A stretch of 64,000 nucleotides of DNA. Source: Eubacterium sp. OM08-24 (GTDB lineage Bacteria; Bacillota; Clostridia; Oscillospirales; Acutalibacteraceae). A program made the translations under genes and the position numbers. Position 1 is the stretch's first letter, and each line of letters opens with the position of its first letter. This document shows positions 63,655-64,000 of this stretch, one piece after another. Below the pieces are notes generated by a model. That model was not told where the DNA came from. It saw nothing but the letters and a program-made list of their open reading frames with translations, and did not search any database. The stretch spans positions 33,057-97,056 of the forward strand of contig NZ_QSTA01000006.1 in assembly GCF_003438075.1 (NCBI RefSeq), in the 5' to 3' direction.

Positions 63655-63730
63655 TGGCTCCCCCAACTGGGCTCGAACCAGTGACATCATGATTAACAGT
63701 CATGCGCTCTACCGACTGAGCTATGGAGGA
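63655..63730 (-). tRNA. tRNA-Asn (anticodon GTT)
   Basis: A complete 76-base cloverleaf on the minus strand. The acceptor stem TCCTCCA pairs with TGGGGGA, the D-arm contains AGCTCAGTCGGTAGAGC, the anticodon loop is CTGTTAA with GTT, and the T-arm has GGTTCGA. CCA is encoded in the gene. It lies downstream of 5S rRNA. Confidence 0.95.
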
Positions 63731-63770
63731 TTATACAATTTTCTTTGATTTTACTCAAAGATTTTTGTTC

Positions 63771-63796
63771 AGATTGCATAAAGAGCAATCTTTTTT
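63771..63796 (+). terminator. Plus-strand hairpin with T-tract in the tRNA spacer
   Basis: AGATTGC / GCAATCT with a seven-base loop followed by TTTTTT on the plus strand. It faces opposite to the tRNA and 5S genes and would stop transcription running towards the rRNA operon. Confidence 0.5.
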
Positions 63797-63884
63797 GTTA
63801 CTTAAATCCCCGGTAGTGGATTTAAACAACTTTCCTAATTTTTCCTCAAACTAAGTAATAATGTCAGGTACTTTTCTGTACACT

Positions 63885-63910
63885 CGCACTACCGACTGAG
63901 CTATGGAGGA
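63885..63910 (-). repeat. tRNA-Asn 5'-half fragment
   Basis: Twenty-six bases repeat the 5' end of the tRNA-Asn gene, with 25 identities (one T for A). The fragment ends in the D-arm, and the DNA beyond is unrelated. It lies 155 bases upstream of the full gene and just after the 5S terminator. It is a relic of a duplicated tRNA gene or of an integration or recombination event. Confidence 0.8.
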
Positions 63911-63918
63911 ATATAAGA

Positions 63919-63937
63919 CAAAACACCCTGCTGGGTG
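63919..63937 (-). terminator. Terminator-like hairpin after 5S rRNA
   Basis: On the minus strand CACCC-AGCA-GGGTG is followed by TTTTGTC. It stands between the 5S 3' end and the tRNA fragment. Confidence 0.6.
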
Positions 63938-63945
63938 ATTCGCTT

Positions 63946-64000
63946 GTGTTGGCATCTCCCTATTTTTCCAGGCCGTCACCAGCCAAGTATTTTCGGCACC
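63946..64000 (-). rRNA. rrf: 5S ribosomal RNA, 3' part only
   Basis: The minus strand reads GTGCCGAAAATACTTGGC, then TGGTGACGGCCTGG and AGGGAGATGCCAACAC, the familiar 3' half of a Firmicute 5S rRNA. The gene runs off the right edge of the window. The exact 3' end is uncertain by a few bases. Confidence 0.82.

Overview
The window looks like a low-GC Firmicute of the gut Ruminococcaceae/Oscillospiraceae type. The reasons are cohesin and dockerin modules, a Tn1549/CTn-like conjugative element, TnpW/serine-recombinase mobilizable elements, and a 5S rRNA followed by tRNA-Asn at the right edge. Family names are recalled, not searched. Almost everything from 1 to about 63.6 kb is mobile DNA, read mostly on the minus strand.

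Layout. The backbone is a decayed integrative and conjugative element (ICE). Read right to left it carries small ICE proteins, a broken cytosine methylase, an adenine methylase, AbrB-like regulators, a NUDIX hydrolase, a lipoprotein, a broken VaFE/SpaA-type surface adhesin, a pilin-like protein, TrbL/VirB6, a PrgI-like protein, a class B sortase and the VirB4 ATPase. After virB4 come a truncated lytic enzyme, duplicated lipoproteins, a truncated amidoligase, a gamma-glutamylcyclotransferase-like protein, a MobP3 relaxase with its ribbon-helix-helix partner, and a TOPRIM protein.

The ICE virB4 gene is cut into three pieces (50536-50129, 21381-20400, 9151-8708) by two serine-recombinase mobilizable elements. 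IME-A is about 28.7 kb (21384-50128) and IME-B about 11.2 kb (9154-20399). The junctions can be reconstructed to the base: removing both restores one virB4 reading frame apart from one nonsense codon and one 1-bp deletion. The joined ends of each element form a palindromic attP centred on the inferred crossover dinucleotide (CA for A, GA for B). Both IMEs share the order recombinase, TnpW-like protein, MobB-like membrane protein, relaxase, MobC, oriT-like hairpins, replication-type protein, DUF6076-like zinc-ribbon protein.

Cargo. IME-A carries a ten-gene, 19.5-kb co-directional cluster: an O-antigen-ligase-like membrane protein, a PBP transpeptidase, two membrane-anchored cohesin proteins, five dockerin proteins (two BspA-type LRR proteins, a papain-like peptidase, a transglutaminase-like protein, a GLUG-repeat protein) and a small lipoprotein. 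It contains no glycoside hydrolase, so it looks like a non-cellulolytic cohesin-dockerin surface complex carried on a mobilizable element. Upstream lies a tyrosine recombinase bracketed by perfect inverted 23-bp sites with a terminator outside, which suggests an invertible on/off switch. IME-B carries a leaderless protein with four repeats and a C39-type peptidase domain, behind a strong promoter overlapped by a LexA-box-like palindrome.

The right edge (63.65-64 kb) holds tRNA-Asn, a tRNA-Asn 5'-half fragment and the 3' part of 5S rRNA, all on the minus strand. The chromosome/ICE boundary probably lies between about 63.43 and 63.65 kb.
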